DNA from: Amborella trichopoda
Lineage: Eukaryota; Streptophyta; Magnoliopsida; Amborellales; Amborellaceae
Length of the DNA: 64,000 bases
Assembly (NCBI RefSeq): GCF_000471905.2
Contig: NW_006494789.1
Coordinates: 5,121,344-5,185,343 of the forward strand
Reading direction: 5' to 3'
This document shows positions 11,790-25,024 of the stretch, one piece after another. The notes beneath the pieces were generated by a model. The model did not search any database and was not told the origin of the DNA. It saw nothing but the letters and a program-made list of their open reading frames with translations. The position numbers and the translations under genes were made by a program. How positions within the stretch are numbered: the first letter of the stretch is position 1; every line of letters begins with the position of its first letter.

Positions 11790-12195
11790 ATGGGAGCATG
11801 GATGTATGGTGGTGTAGTGTGGGTGTGGGTATGTGTATGGATGAGTATGGATATGGTGCATGGATGTGTATGGGTATGGTGTATAGGTATACTGTATGGG
11901 TTGGTGTATGGATGGATATGGGTATGGTGTATAGGCATGGTGTATGGGTAAGCGTAGTGTATGGGTAGGTGTGGTATATAGGTATAGGTATGGCTAAGGT
12001 GTATGGGTATAGTGTATGGATGGGTAGGGGTATGGTGTATAGGTGTGGTGTATGGGTAGGTGTGGGGTATGGGTATAGGTATGGGTATGAGTATGGTGTT
12101 TGGGTAGGTGTGGTGTATGGTGAATGAGTGTATGAGAGTGGGGAGTATGGAAGTGTGAAGTATAGAAGTGGAAAGTACGGAAGTGTGGAGTATGG
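11790..12195. repeat. G/T-rich minisatellite
   Basis: Short irregular units such as TATGGGTATGGTG, TATGGGTAGGTGTGG and GTATGGAAGTG repeat over about 400 bp. The plus strand is strongly G over C. It lies inside the LTR of fossil E next to the purine tract. Confidence 0.8.
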
Positions 12196-13702
12196 GATAT
12201 GAGAGAGGGATACGTGTAAAGTACTATCTCTCCTCACTCTCAAGGGCAAAAAGTTTTCAACAAAGCTCAAAGATTCTCTCACCTCCTTTCAACTCATTTC
12301 ATTCCATCTTTCCAACTTTTCCTAACTTAGGGTTACAAATGAGCATAAAGTGCTTATATATCACCTCCATGAAACATGGGTGGATGAAGAAGAGTGAAAG
12401 AAATTGTTTGAAATTACACTTTAATAAATTTAAAAGTGAATTTTGGGTATGGGGAAAAATGATCATTTTGCCGCTAGTACGAATCATGGAAATGGAAAAA
12501 TAATATGTAAAAAAAGGTGTCATATGCCATTACCATGGTTCAGGGCCATCTTTTAGGGTTTTTGGCAATATTTTGGGAAAGATAACATCGTAAAAGCATG
12601 GGGTTTGTCACAATGATCGATTTGATACACACTTTTAGTCTTGGATCGAGCGTTTGACCTCACTTTGAAAGTCCGGTCAAAACCCATAAACTTGCCACTT
12701 TTGAACTTCAATATTGTTCATATGTTCCTTTTCTGGTTATTTATTTATCACAAATCAAAGGGGAAGTCATTGCGATCATTTTACAATGAAAACCCCTTGA
12801 TTTGGTCATTGTTTGAGCACTTTCCAAATTGGGGAGGTCACCGGAAAATGAGATTCTAGCGATTGGAAAACATGCCTTATTTTAACTTGAAATAAGGTGT
12901 CTTTCAGTCTTCAATATCATGAAAATTATACTCAAATTGAAGCCCTCTAAGTTGCGGTCACAACGGACATGCATTTGAGGCGATCCGATGTTAGATATAG
13001 CCATTCCAATGGATGGATGTTCTTCTTTAAAAATTCTGCAACAGATGAGTTTTTTGTTCTAATTTCTCTTTAGGATATTTCTCTAAATCTGAGAGTCCTC
13101 TTAGGTCGTGCCTTATATTAAAATGTGTGGTTTGATGAGTCTTAGCACATACTGAAATTTGGGCTTGATTGCCCTCAAAATGAATGAGTTATGCCTTTGC
13201 AAGACAATTTTGTTTTTGAATGACGCAATTTCCAGAAATGGAAACTGGTTCATTGGAGCACATATGAATAGTGTGAAGCCCACCCATTTTTGGAACCCTG
13301 GAATAGTCTAGAAGCATCCAAATGAGTTGAAAATTGATATTTAGGGGTTTTGAATCCAATGGTAGTGGCCTGGTGGTCATTTAATACCTTGACAATGTAG
13401 CTATAGTTATGAGGTATTTTTAGCATGTTAAGAACTGACTTTGCGAACAAAGTTTCAGTCTAATCTGCCTTAACTTTGTCGGATTGAGACAAAACTTGAC
13501 AGACGTCTTTAAGGGATCAAATGCTACCCTCACATGCCTTTTGGGTCTGAACTGAAACCCTTTCAGATTTACTAAAATTTGGCTTATACAATCAGTGTTT
13601 TCATAGTCCACATGTATTTTTGGTACTTGTGGGTCTAGGTTACAATTGGCTCCTTCCTTATTCGCATCAGAGATACAAGTGCGTCAAAAATAGCCTACAA
13701 CA

Positions 13703-13722
13703 ACTTCCTCCCCCCCCCCACC
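13703..13722 (-). promoter_or_regulatory. Polypurine tract of fossil E
   Basis: A minus-strand purine run (GGTGGGGGGGGGGAGGAAGT) directly before the TGTTG start of the LTR. This is the normal plus-strand priming position in an LTR retroelement, and it sets the orientation of the LTR and of family A. Confidence 0.65.
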
Positions 13723-14940
13723 GAATGTTGCTCTTTGAGAGGAGCGAGAAGTGTAACATTTGGAACAAATTGGTCTTTCAATTTTCTTTTTCTTCCCTAT
13801 CAAAGACACTGATGTAACCTTGGAGAGGAAATCATGCAAAGCTTCTTCCCTGGGGGATGACCGAGGTGGTTTCGGGTTCTAACGACTGGGGGCCTTGTTT
13901 AAGGGCTTTAGAACGTTTTGGGGGGACGTTGATCACTGGGAGCCTTGCTTAAGAGCTTGAAGACTCAACTCACCACGTATTATTGGTTTTAACAACTAAG
14001 GGCCTTGCTTAAGGACTTAAAAATTCAATCTTATCAGAATCAGGATTTGTCTGGCAATCAGGTGCCTTTCTTAAGAGCTTCCTTTTTAATATGTCAGGTT
14101 TTTTAAGAAAGTGTGGTGGTTGGGGCCAATGAGAGCTTCCTCCCCGAGCCATCAAAACTTTCAATTTTGAGGAAGTCCAGTGATTGGGGGCCTTGCTTAA
14201 GGGCTTGAAAACCCAACCCACCGGGCTTCTTTTCTTAATATTCTAATGGGGGCCTTACTTAAGGGCTTGACAGCTCACTTCAAGATACGTTTTGCTTTTG
14301 ATGGACTGTCAAGGGCCCTTCGTGGGCATACAAACTGCTACACCGTGGTGGGGAACTGTCGATAGTCAAAGGCTTCTTTTGGGGTTCTAGTGTCTAGTCG
14401 GGGCCAATGGAGGCTTCCTCCCCGAATGTCGAGGAGTGTATAACAGTGGGGAGCCTTATTAAAGCGGTTACCCAATCTACAGAGGTGCTAACTTGGCTTG
14501 TCAGTCGATAGGCCTTTTTGGGGTATTGTGACCCATTATATTGTGATCTTCTATTTTTGTTGACTTCATGGTTGGGGATTCGTTTGGCATGTGGCTGAAC
14601 TAACTTTCCATTTTTAGGATTTTCCAGATCTTCATGGCAGCCCTTTGGACGCTGAACCGAGCTGTTGGAATTTTCTTAAGCTCTGTCTGGTTTCGGTAAT
14701 AGGGTACAATTTGAGCTGTATTAAGTCCCAAACTACCAAACTTTTGTAGGGAAGGGCTGGTCGAAGCCTCCTATGAAGGCGAGCACTGCATCAACCTACT
14801 TATTGGTCTAAGCACCCTTTCGGGTTTTCATTATGCTCGATTTTTATTCCTTTTAGCATTTTTACTCAAGGCTTTATGGCCATGTCTGCTTATATATATA
14901 TATATAATTTAACAATAGTTGGGCAGCTATAATGAATAGT
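13723..14940. repeat. Internal noncoding repeats of fossil E (GCCTTGCTTAAGGGCTT units)
   Basis: From about 13880 to 14490 a degenerate unit of roughly 75-90 bp recurs: GGGGGCCTTGCTTAAGGGCTT, then a GAAAACCCAACCCACC-like part, with GGGGCCAATGGAGGCTTCC variants. It has no coding potential. It belongs to the internal region between the missing pol position and the 3' LTR. Confidence 0.7.
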
Positions 14941-14947
14941 AATATAA

Positions 14948-15329
14948 CTGGAATCCTAGCTGTCAGATCTTCATCATGTGGGTCAAAATGTATCACTATA
15001 TGAATTTTTGTAATTTTTCTAGAAATCAGATCATAATGAAATTTTAGATGTGTGCACTAAATAATAGGGCACACAATTAAAACATATATAAAAAATATTT
15101 TCCAAAATATAAAATGATCGAAATATCCCTGAAAATTGATAGGGGTAATTTGGTTATTTTAGATTATTGAAAATAATTTTTTATATTCTTATATGGTGCG
15201 CAATAGTGTTAGGTATATACAACAAAAATTTCATACTAATCAAATTAATAGAAAAAACATTAAAATTAAAACAGTGATATGTATTTTGAACCACTTGATG
15301 AAGATCTGACGGTTGGGATTTCACCTATA
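14948..15329. mobile_element. AT-rich foldback/MITE, cut by the sequence gap
   Basis: Two inverted arms: the left (about 14950-15090) contains CTGTCAGATCTTCATCA and GTTCAAAAT-like sequence. The right (about 15170-15329) reads the same on the other strand (ACCGTCAGATCTTCATCA, GGTTCAAAATACATATCAC). The outer right end runs into the N gap, so neither the border nor target duplication can be fixed. No coding content. Confidence 0.6.
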
Positions 15330-16063
15330 NNNNNNNNNNNNNNNNNNNNNNNNNNNNNNNNNNNNNNNNNNNNNNNNNNNNNNNNNNNNNNNNNNNNNNN
15401 NNNNNNNNNNNNNNNNNNNNNNNNNNNNNNNNNNNNNNNNNNNNNNNNNNNNNNNNNNNNNNNNNNNNNNNNNNNNNNNNNNNNNNNNNNNNNNNNNNNN
15501 NNNNNNNNNNNNNNNNNNNNNNNNNNNNNNNNNNNNNNNNNNNNNNNNNNNNNNNNNNNNNNNNNNNNNNNNNNNNNNNNNNNNNNNNNNNNNNNNNNNN
15601 NNNNNNNNNNNNNNNNNNNNNNNNNNNNNNNNNNNNNNNNNNNNNNNNNNNNNNNNNNNNNNNNNNNNNNNNNNNNNNNNNNNNNNNNNNNNNNNNNNNN
15701 NNNNNNNNNNNNNNNNNNNNNNNNNNNNNNNNNNNNNNNNNNNNNNNNNNNNNNNNNNNNNNNNNNNNNNNNNNNNNNNNNNNNNNNNNNNNNNNNNNNN
15801 NNNNNNNNNNNNNNNNNNNNNNNNNNNNNNNNNNNNNNNNNNNNNNNNNNNNNNNNNNNNNNNNNNNNNNNNNNNNNNNNNNNNNNNNNNNNNNNNNNNN
15901 NNNNNNNNNNNNNNNNNNNNNNNNNNNNNNNNNNNNNNNNNNNNNNNNNNNNNNNNNNNNNNNNNNNNNNNNNNNNNNNNNNNNNNNNNNNNNNNNNNNN
16001 NNNNNNNNNNNNNNNNNNNNNNNNNNNNNNNNNNNNNNNNNNNNNNNNNNNNNNNNNNNNNNN
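15330..16063. other. Assembly gap (734 N)
   Basis: Unknown bases. Frames that appear open across it are meaningless. Confidence 1.
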
Positions 16064-16867
16064 CTTTTCTGATGTACAAGGTGACGATGTGGATCATGAA
16101 TGATAGGAAGGTCCCCTTATTGGTGGTAAGGATGGAAGAGTGGGCTGAAGTGGTATTTTGAGGCTCATTTGGTGGGTTACAGATGCTTTGGGTGAGACTC
16201 GTTGGGGATGAAGAGGACAGTTAGGGCGAAAGTGCTCATTGACGATCTAAATGATGCTCGATGAGAAACGAGGGTGGCAACTCAATCCATGGTGCAGTGA
16301 TCTATCTGGGTGGCCATCAAGGGCTTTGAATGGTGAGTGTGACGAGGATTCACTGGGGATTGGGTTGATTTGGGTGAGAGTGCCCATTCATGATTTTGAT
16401 AGGTGCTTTGCATAAGACAAACATGTGTTGAGTCGGGTGAGGTGGAATGGTCAAGTGAAGACCACCATTCAAGGTTTTGAATGGTGTCACAGGTGAGGCG
16501 AAGATACGACTCAACTAGGGAATTGGTGCTTTGCGATGGTGAATGAGATCAGGCCTCAGTAGAGATTGTGAGGGGTGTATATCACATAGACGTCGTTGAT
16601 TGTTGAAAGCCATGGATAATGCGACTTAACTAGGGATAGTGAGGTGCGGAAGCTAGCACTCTCCTGGTCAATGAGTCATTAATGGTTGTTGGTTATGGTA
16701 ATGAGTGATGGGGATGACTTACTGGGGGGTTGAAGACCCATGTGTGACTCGCTGGGGTGAAGGGTCCAGAGTGGCATGACCCCTTATGGTTCCTTACAAT
16801 GGGTGGTGGTTTGTAGGAGGCAATCTTTCACTGATGCATGTGGTGGAACACAATGGAAGTCATAAGG
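16064..16867. repeat. Internal noncoding repeats of fossil E (GGTTTTGAATGGTG units)
   Basis: Degenerate repeats with phrases such as CATTCAAGGTTTTGAATGG, GCGACTCAACTAGGG and GACTCGCTGGGG. The same phrase style (GCGACCCAACTGGGG) resumes at 33976, beyond the nested chromovirus, which supports one continuous internal region split by the insertion. Confidence 0.6.
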
Positions 16868-18039
16868 TGTCACGACCCCGCCTCCCAGCCCCTAACGATC
16901 GCACCGGAGAGTAACAGGGTGCGGGTTCGTGATCCATGCGAATGCTATTCAAGATAGAGTGGCGCGTTGCTTTGACAAAGCAGTAACTCAAGGAAACCAA
17001 GAAAGTAGAGAACTCTAACACAAGCACAGGAACTAGGTATAAGGAGAACTAAGATTCATATCATTACATAAACATCTTGAAGTAGTACATCTGTTCAAGA
17101 CACAGAAGGCCTAAATTACAAAAATACATACTTCCAAAAAGACAACCCAAAACATGGCTCACTGCCGACAAACACACACAAGCAAAAGGTCTTCTTTACA
17201 TATACAAGTTTTCGTCGACCAGATCGATCTCTCCCAACCGGTAGTCCTATAACCTGTAACTTCTACTCTACAAGGATGGAAAGAGAGGAATGAGCTATAA
17301 AGCTCAGTAAGAGGATCTAGAAGATATGCATCTATAACATATATATTCTGGCATTACAAAGAATTCTTTTATCTATAAGCAATCTTAATGGAAAAAGTAT
17401 CATGTTAGCAATCTTTCCAAAACATTTATCACAGATGGCATATCGCATATCATGATTATCATAAAACTAGTATCACTAACAACATTCACAGTCACACATT
17501 CAATTGTTAACCACTCACTCCTTAGATAAACCTACTACTAAAGTAGAAACCCTATTCATCAGGCCAAGCCAATCCCATTGTTTAGGACTTCTACCATTAC
17601 TCATGAGAGAGGGCAATGACAATGAGTCTATCATTCGGTAATGCCCTCGCCCTCACACACAATCCCCAGCATGCTTTAGGGCCTTTGATAGGCACTTGCC
17701 TTGTAAGGCGCGGTTCACTATTCACTTCTTATAATACACTGAATTTGGGGGGGGGTGACCCACCCATTACACTTTCCGCCTAACTCCCCTCTTATCAAGT
17801 CACATTGCTGGCCTTACTATCATACAGGGAGTTACAGAACATTGTTGGCCTTACTCTCTTATCAAGTCACATCATACCACCACGGCTAACCCGTGCGTGG
17901 CATCATTGAATCACTTAACTATTATCAAACACAATAGAGGGTCATGCTTGGAGCATGCTATCAGATCACTCTTCACTTAACATTCATCACTTTGGCACTC
18001 AGGCCTTTCACGTTGCTAGCACATAGAATTTCATTGTAT

Positions 18040-18520
18040 AGCATTCATTATATGGTACTTCAGCACATGAATATTATATGGCACTCACTAATTAACATTC
18101 ACACTCATGTCATGATACTCCCTACATAGTATGGACATTCACTATTTGGATATCACATAACATTCACTAAATAGCATTCACATTCTTTTCATGGTATTCA
18201 TTGCATAGCATTCACATTCAGTAATTGAATATCACATAACAGTAACTAAATAGCATTCACATCCCTTTCATGGTAGTCACTGCATAGCATTGACCTCCAC
18301 TAATTGAATATCACATAACAGTCACTAAATAGAATTCACATCCCTTTCATGGTATTCACTGCATAACATTCACATTCACTAATTGAATATCACATAACAG
18401 TCACTAAATAGCATTCACATCCCTTTCATGATATTCACTGTATAGCAATCACATCCACTAATCGAATATCATATAACATTCACTAAATAACATTCATACT
18501 TGAGCATGTACAATTCATGG
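18040..18520. repeat. 79-bp tandem repeat in the D 3' LTR
   Basis: About five copies of a unit containing ATTGAATATCACATAACAG, CACTAAATAGCATTCACATC and TTTCATGGTATTCACTGC. The same array is in the other LTR at 31860-32220, so it predates integration. Confidence 0.85.
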
Positions 18521-19011
18521 GAAGTTTTGTCAATAGTGACCTAATCCCCGTAAAATGGGCATAGCTTTCAATCTATGGGGTTTTTCACGAAAGTATTTAC
18601 ATACAATTTTAAGTGTTCCCATAAACCTTTCAAATAGTGGTAATTTGGAAGAAAAAGAATCTCTTTTCGTAAGTCAAAATTGGTGGCAACAGTGACGTCA
18701 GTTCTGAGTTTCCATAATAGCTACCCCCAATAACATGTCTTCGTATTTAATTGGGTAACTCACAAATAAGGAAGAATTTCTAAAAGTGCTCAACATGTGA
18801 TTTCAAGCTTACTCATAAATCTTTAAAATGACTATGGTTTGGAAGAAAACTGGTATTATTTGGTCATTTAAAATGTGTGACAACAGAGACATCAATTCTG
18901 CAATTTATTAAAACTGTCCATCATGACCTCTTTACATAATTGAGGGTATAGCTTCTCATTCATGAAGAATTTGAACATGGTTTTAACATGAATATTATAG
19001 TGGACACACAC

Positions 19012-22000
19012 TGTATGGGCCACAATTTTCTCCCAAGCTTGTATCGCTAGGACGGAAAAGAGATGTAATGTCGAACGAGAAGGCATAAGGATTTTCGCCG
19101 CACGCGAAAGGCGTATGGAGTATTGTCGTCTGAGGCATTGCTGCGCGTATTTAAAGACCAGTGCCTGTTGGAAGAGAAGAGAGTAGAGAGCCAATTGGAA
19201 CAGTGCCGGTTGGAAGAGAAGAGAGTAGAGCGCCGATTGGAGCAGCGCCAGTTGGAAGAGAAGAGAGAGCAGCACCGATTGGAGCAGCGCCGATTGCAAG
19301 AGAAGAAAGTAGCGCGCTGATTGGAGCAGTGCCTGTTGGAAGAAAAGAGTGTAGCGCGCCGATTAAAGCAGTGCCGGTTGGAAGAGAAGAGAATAGCACG
19401 CCAGTTGGAGCAACGCTGGTTGGAAGAGAAGAGAGAGCAGCGCCGGTTAGAAGAGAAGAGAGTAGCGTGCCAGTTGGAGCAGCGTCAGTTAAAAGAGAAG
19501 AGAGAGCAGCGTTGGTTGGAGCAGCGCCGATTGGAAGAGAAGAGAGAGTAGCGCCGGTTAGACCAACACTAGTTGCATGTTTGATAGTGCAGCGCCGGGA
19601 GTGTCTTAGTCAACGTACAGCCTCTGTGCATATAAGAGCTGCCCCGTACGTGTCAGAGGAATGAGTGATTACGTCAACCACAATGTTTTTCAACCACCCT
19701 CTCCTTTTAAGCCTTGGGCAACACGAGTCTCTCCCATTTTGTTTTTCTCAACTTTTCCCTCTCTCTTGGAGTTCACTGCTGCTCCTTTCAAGACGACCCA
19801 CTGGTGAAGCTAAGGAAAGCCTGTGAAGGCCATGAGTGAGGATTTGTGATACCGTGACAAGTCAAGGAAAGTGGATTTAGCTTTATGCATCCATGAGTGT
19901 TATAAAATTGTTGAAATGGATTAGATGATATAAATGAAAATGTGAAGAATGAGTGGGTTAACATGAGGTTGAAGTTTCAGTTTGTGCTTCTCGATGCCAC
20001 AACTGTGTCTACCACATGTTTGATCTTTTTATTTAAGAAAACTCATGAAATCACTCACCGTGAGACCCCTTATCACAAATAAGGTTCCAAGCCCAAAGTG
20101 TAGCTTGGCTAGGAAAATATTAAGTGTGCTTTAAAAGTATGTTAATTTTAGAATGTGAATTTCCAGAACTGTGAATCTTTTAGCATCTATATGTTCGATG
20201 ATCAATTGGTGTCCAAATAGGACCAAATTGGTCCCAAATGAAAGACGTGTGTATGCTCCAAGTTTACTTTTTATCATGATAAAATTTTGTATGGATAAAA
20301 AGATATGGCCCTAAATGTTGAGGCATGACACCGTTCACAGTCGCTTCTATTTCCAGCAACTGTGGCCCTCTTTGGGCAATGCTTTTGACTCAGTTAATGG
20401 TATCCAAAAACCTTAAAATTACTGCCATTGGAAAGGTTTATGAATGTACTTAAAGTTACATATTTTGAGATGTTTCATACTCCCCACGGATTTTGAGCAA
20501 TGACCCAAAATGCGCGAACACGTCACGGCGCACTGTTATAGGGAAATTTCCAGCAACTAAGGCTCACTTTGTACTGAGCTATTGGCCCATCAAATGGCAC
20601 CCAAATTTCTTCAAATAAGAAATGTGTATTAACTCAAGGTTTCATGTTTGAGGCATCCTAAAACTCCCCCTACATCAGGAGCTACACCCTCGCTAAGAGG
20701 GGCATGTCACTGTTACTTGGCACTACATCATTGTGTGACCATGCAATGCTAAGTTATCTTAATATATGATAAATGTGAATGCCATATGATAAATTCCATG
20801 AGAATGCCATAAAGATATGTGAATGATGCCTTGTAAACTGTACTTTGTGAGAAAAAGGGGCCATGAGCGCGATAATGATGAAATGAATTAACAATGAATG
20901 CCAAATGCTACTGAGAAAGCTTATGTGTAAATGCCCTGTGATAGCTTATGAAATGCATGTCTTTTGCTAAATGCTATGACGCTATGATGAAATATAATTC
21001 ATCTTTTATGAGGCGATGAATGGCCACTATTTATATTGATATTGGCCACTACGAGGTGGGACAGTCACCGGTAGTGGATACTGTGTTGTTAAATTGATGA
21101 GAGTGTTAACCACTATGCAATGGGACCCGAGCCCTTTGATAGCGGATATTGGACTTATTGAGGGGAACATTGGCTGCTACGTAGTGGGACCCGAGCCCAT
21201 CGGTAGTGGGTGCTAGGTTCACCAAGACATTGATGAGAATATTGGCCACTACGCGATGAGACACTCACTGATAGTGGATGCTGCTATGATATTGCCTGCT
21301 ACAAGATAGGACACTCATCGATAGTAAGGAAAGAGATGCTAGCATATCCCCTAACCTGCATAATGATAGGAACGGGTTAAGGGAGAGGATAATGGGTCAC
21401 ACCCTAGATTTATGAAATGATATGTGATTGATGCCTTACAAGGTAAGGGCCTATCTAAACCCAATGCGCGCTGAAGACCGTGTGAGTGTGTTGAGGGTAT
21501 TACGATGTGGACACCCCACTTGTCATTTCCTTCCCTCCTGTGCGACGGTAGAGGTCTTAAGCAATGGGATTGGCTTAGCCTGATGGATAAGCCTCTATTA
21601 CGGGAGTAGGTGATTCAGGGAGAACATGGGTAATGATTGAATTTCTTTATAAGGAATGTTTAGCATTATAATGATGGAATGATTTATGATTTCATTAATT
21701 GAAGGCTCAGACACTGATTTAGTGATGATTGCCATTTAAATGAAATTTTCACATTCGATGTCTTGACATGAGATGCATTTATGCTAAATTATGACTTTAT
21801 ATTGATAAATTGTACTATTGTCACATATGGATAGCACCACCATAGATGTATAGTACTAAACCTGCTTACTGGGCTGTATGGCTCATCCCATTATTTCTCC
21901 TCCATCTGTAGATTGATAGCGACATGTGGAGGTTTGGAAGTTAGTGTTTGGCAGCTGAAAGACAAAGCTAGTGTTTTTGAAGAAGGTGCTTAGACCTTAT

Positions 22001-22318
22001 TTATGTTTGGGCTGTTTGGCCCTGGTTTTGTTTTGTTCTTGGTAGATATGTGTAACATTGGGCCTAGATGCCCCGAACTGAATGTAATATTTTAGAAGAT
22101 TTTTTTTATATTATGAATTTTTGTGTGCGGAGTTTTTCTTTACTCTTCTGCTAGTTAAGCTTGTCGCTTTAGCTCTCTTCTATTGTTTGCGTGATTTTCG
22201 AAAATACAAGCGTTGAGTCCACTCCTACATGAGTGAAAAACGTTACATTGAATCACGAACTCACGCTCGATCGCCCGTCGCCGCTTAAGGTGCGATGGTC
22301 GGGGGCGGGGTCGTGACA
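19012..22318 (+). mobile_element. Solo LTR C, related to the D LTRs but inverted (fossil)
   Basis: A 3.3-kb block starting TGTATGGG and ending GGGGTCGTGACA. It is flanked by CACAC (19007-19011) and CACGC (22319-22323), a duplication with one change. Its right end is the inverse of the D LTR terminus (TGTCACGACCCCGCC), so it is the same broad family in the opposite orientation. D LTR sequence resumes right after it. No internal coding region, hence a solo LTR. Confidence 0.8.
19140..19600. repeat. 42-bp minisatellite in solo LTR C
   Basis: Units such as GTTGGAAGAGAAGAGAGTAG followed by GCGCCGATTGGAGCAGTGCC, with shorter 27- and 15-bp variants that drop one half. Three frames stay open because the unit length is a multiple of three and lacks stops. 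This is not evidence of a protein. Confidence 0.85.
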
Positions 22319-22472
22319 CACGCATCATTCAAATGGCCATGATTTGAACGAATTTGGACACTTGTTGATCGTTCAAAAGTTTCGTGCAAGGTAGACGATA
22401 GTGGCGGGAAATCTATTGTTTGTTAAAAGTGACATAGTCTTACTTATTGAAGTATAAATCTTAACATGTGCA

Positions 22473-25024
22473 TGGTTAGGTTCTTCAATCTCGCTCTCTG
22501 GATCTAAGTGATCTGACGGCACGTGTCTGGGGTTTGTGGTGAACCCGAGATCTAAGATCGCTCTTTCGGAACCTTGCTCGAGGGCAAGGGAAGGTATATC
22601 AACCAATGATAGAGAAATTTTAGGTAGGCTCGGGACTTACTTAGGCTGGCTCACGTGGGTGCCCACTTAGATCACGAAGAAAGCCCCCCAGCTACTTGAG
22701 CTGGTTCAGAATTGCCTCCCTTGATCTGCAATCCTCTTGTCTTTCTGCTCAGTACTTTTATGATTAATTTATAAGACAAGTGGGTCAAAGGGACCTACCC
22801 TTGTCTTAGGGCAATGCACGTTCACATGAACTGGTGATGAAGTGAAGGTTCAGCGAAAGATATAAAAGAAAAGAGAGCTTGACATGAGGGCGAGACTAGA
22901 ATGATGACAAGAAATCATTGACTCGGAGTGGTAGTAAGACAGGCATGGTTCTCAGGACCAGCACGACGACAATACTACTCAAAATCGAGGTCGGCGTGTC
23001 AGTAATAGGCTAGGTCTATCCTCAGTTAAGTGAGAGGAGAAAGAGGTGGAGAGGAGAGAATGAGACGACAAAGAGAAAAGGGAAGTCAAGACATCAACAG
23101 GCATCGCAGTGAGCAATGCAACGAGACGGTGCATCCTTTGTGGACGGCGCCAGCTCCTGACGAGGCACACGACGATTGCTTCTCCTAGGTCGCGTTGCGA
23201 TAGGCGAGGGACGCAGGGAGAACGGCGGTGGGCGCCGATAGCTAAAGCCGCTAGATGCACAGTAGAGGAAGACCCCTGCAAGCGGCAACAAGCTTCCCTG
23301 GCTGGGCTCTTCACCTAGACCTCACAGCTACACCTGTGGGTGGAGATAGGCAACGCTGTCTACAGACTTCACTGGCAGAAAGAGACAGACGAATAGAAGG
23401 GGAGGGGGACTCATGCATGGCACTGCCATCACCATGCACAACATATGAAGCTGAGGGAGAGGCATGCACAACACTGCCACTGCCGTGCACGACCTCTGCA
23501 AGGAACTCAAACGAAGAAGAGGGAGAAGAAAGGGGAGAAGAGAGAGATAAGAAGAAAAGAAAAAGGGAAGAGAGAAAAGATTTACCTCAACCCTAGGGGT
23601 ACCGACCAAAATTTTCTCTCACCTTACTCCCTCTCTCAAACGTGACACCACAATGGTAAGAAAGAAAAACTTGTATTAAGTGAAAACTCTCTCTTGTGTG
23701 TGTGTGTGTGTGTATGCCTCAGCCTCCTCTTTTCTTGTGTACAATGATGGTACGTATATATAGAGGTATGCCCTAAACATGGGCGATTGCTGAAAATTAA
23801 GATTAAATTTAATTAAAAGAAATTAGAAAATAGGGTACAAAATGACAGGTTTGCCCCTTCCTAACAAATCATGAAATTTCATAACAGTTCATGTGTTGCC
23901 CTAGGACTTGTGTGATCTTGCATGGCTGATTCGAGGTCGTTTTGATGGTTTGTTGATCATAAGATGATCGTTTTCTTATAAGGCTCGGCATAATGATTGA
24001 TTTGATACCAACATCGAGCCATGGATCGTGTTTTTGGTGTATGATCATGTGACTTGAAACTTGAGTAGTCTTTGGATCGATAGTGTGTTCGTTCCTTGAC
24101 ATTTTTCTATGTTTTATTTGCGGAATCATACTAAGCATGCCACTACAATCATGGGGCACTAAACGCAGCTTGATTCCGTGGCTGAATGAAAATTTTGCGA
24201 TTTTGAAATTTTGGCCAGAATCAAGGATTCCGGTGAAGAAATTTGCAGTCTGTTCGTTGGCTTCTTGTGTAGAATCCGACTGTTAATCATGTACGAGGTT
24301 TGGATCAAAGATGGCCCAAGACCTTACGCCCGTAATGGAATTAGTCTCGTGTCGATCGGGCTCGCAAGCCGCGTGATTTGGCCACTCGAGCGAGGCATGA
24401 CATTGCTGAATTTTCTGCACTTTACTTCATGGATCAACAACTTCTCTCTGGCTTTTCTTAGTGCTCGGGTGTCATCACTGGTCCTAAGTCAAAACGTGTT
24501 CAAATTTGGATCACTCGTCTTGACTAGACGAACATGCTCACCAAATTTGAACACGTTTTGACTTAGGAAGAGTGAGATATGAGCGTCAAAAGTGGTCGTC
24601 ATTGTCCCTTCAATGGTGTAGTTTTGCAGGGTGGCTGCACGGGAATAGCGTGCGGCTTCTCCTGTTTCACTCTTTTGCCTATAATGTCTTCCTAGAATGT
24701 CCGTTTGAGCTGAAACTTAACCCTTGGGGGTTTTCAACCGTGCCAAATCCAATGGTCGTGGTCTCACAGAAATTTGAGACACTGAAAAATGTAGCTCTAG
24801 TTATAGGGGTCCATTTTAGGGTGCTAAAGGTCGATTATGAGGGAACTATTTCTCAGTCTGCACTACCTTTGACATGTTGAAATGCTATGAAACTTGGCAA
24901 GAGACTCTTGAGAGAAGAAGATATTGGCCAGTTCTGGGGCTATTCCGAGACTGTCCGAATTTCCACTACTTGTTAGGCCTTTATTGAGCGAAGGTCCCAT
25001 GTTGATGAAAAATACCTTCCAACA
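22473..25024 (-). mobile_element. Solo LTR, family A, copy 2 (fossil)
   Basis: A 2.55-kb block with plus-strand ends TGGTTAGGTTC and CCTTCCAACA, flanked by a perfect 5-bp duplication GTGCA (22468-22472 and 25025-25029). It splits the D 3' LTR, whose sequence continues on both sides as in the intact 5' LTR. It aligns with solo LTR A1. On the minus strand it starts TGTTGGAAGG, the usual TG start. Confidence 0.9.
24483..24567. repeat. Perfect 27-bp inverted repeat
   Basis: The arms at 24483-24509 and 24541-24567 are exact inverse complements, starting CCTAAGTCAAAACGTG and ending CACGTTTTGACTTAGG. A 31-bp loop holds a second small hairpin, CGTCT...AGACG. Copy A1 has only the right arm at the matching place. 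Confidence 0.9.

Larger units (their letters stand above)
10576..13702 (-). mobile_element. 3' LTR of a large Ty3/gypsy-like element (fossil E)
   Basis: A block of about 3.1 kb with the same layout as solo LTRs A1 and A2: a GA-rich stretch, a minisatellite, then segments such as GTAGCTATAGTTATGAGG near 13395-13420 that resemble A1 and A2 counterparts (GTATAGCTCTAGTTACGGGG). On the minus strand it begins TGTTGTAGGC at 13702 and is preceded by a polypurine tract at 13703-13722, as expected for a 3' LTR. The left border near 10576 is approximate because it lies in simple sequence. Confidence 0.6.

Noticed and set aside
11002-11861. Long ORFs on both strands in the GA tract
   Set aside because: They follow from the purine repeat: Arg/Glu runs on one strand and Leu/Ser/Phe on the other.
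11790-12195. Interstitial telomeric repeat
   Set aside because: Units are irregular TATGGG and GGTGTGG mixtures, not the plant TTTAGGG repeat.
15279-16161. Long open frames on both strands across the gap
   Set aside because: They consist almost wholly of N; nothing is known about the bases.
19123-19664. Repetitive protein encoded by the 42-bp minisatellite
   Set aside because: Several overlapping frames stay open only because the unit is a multiple of three without stops, and it lies in a solo LTR.
23094-23645. Overlapping Arg-rich ORFs near 23100-23640
   Set aside because: They lie in the core of solo LTR A2, with no domain or conserved frame between family copies.
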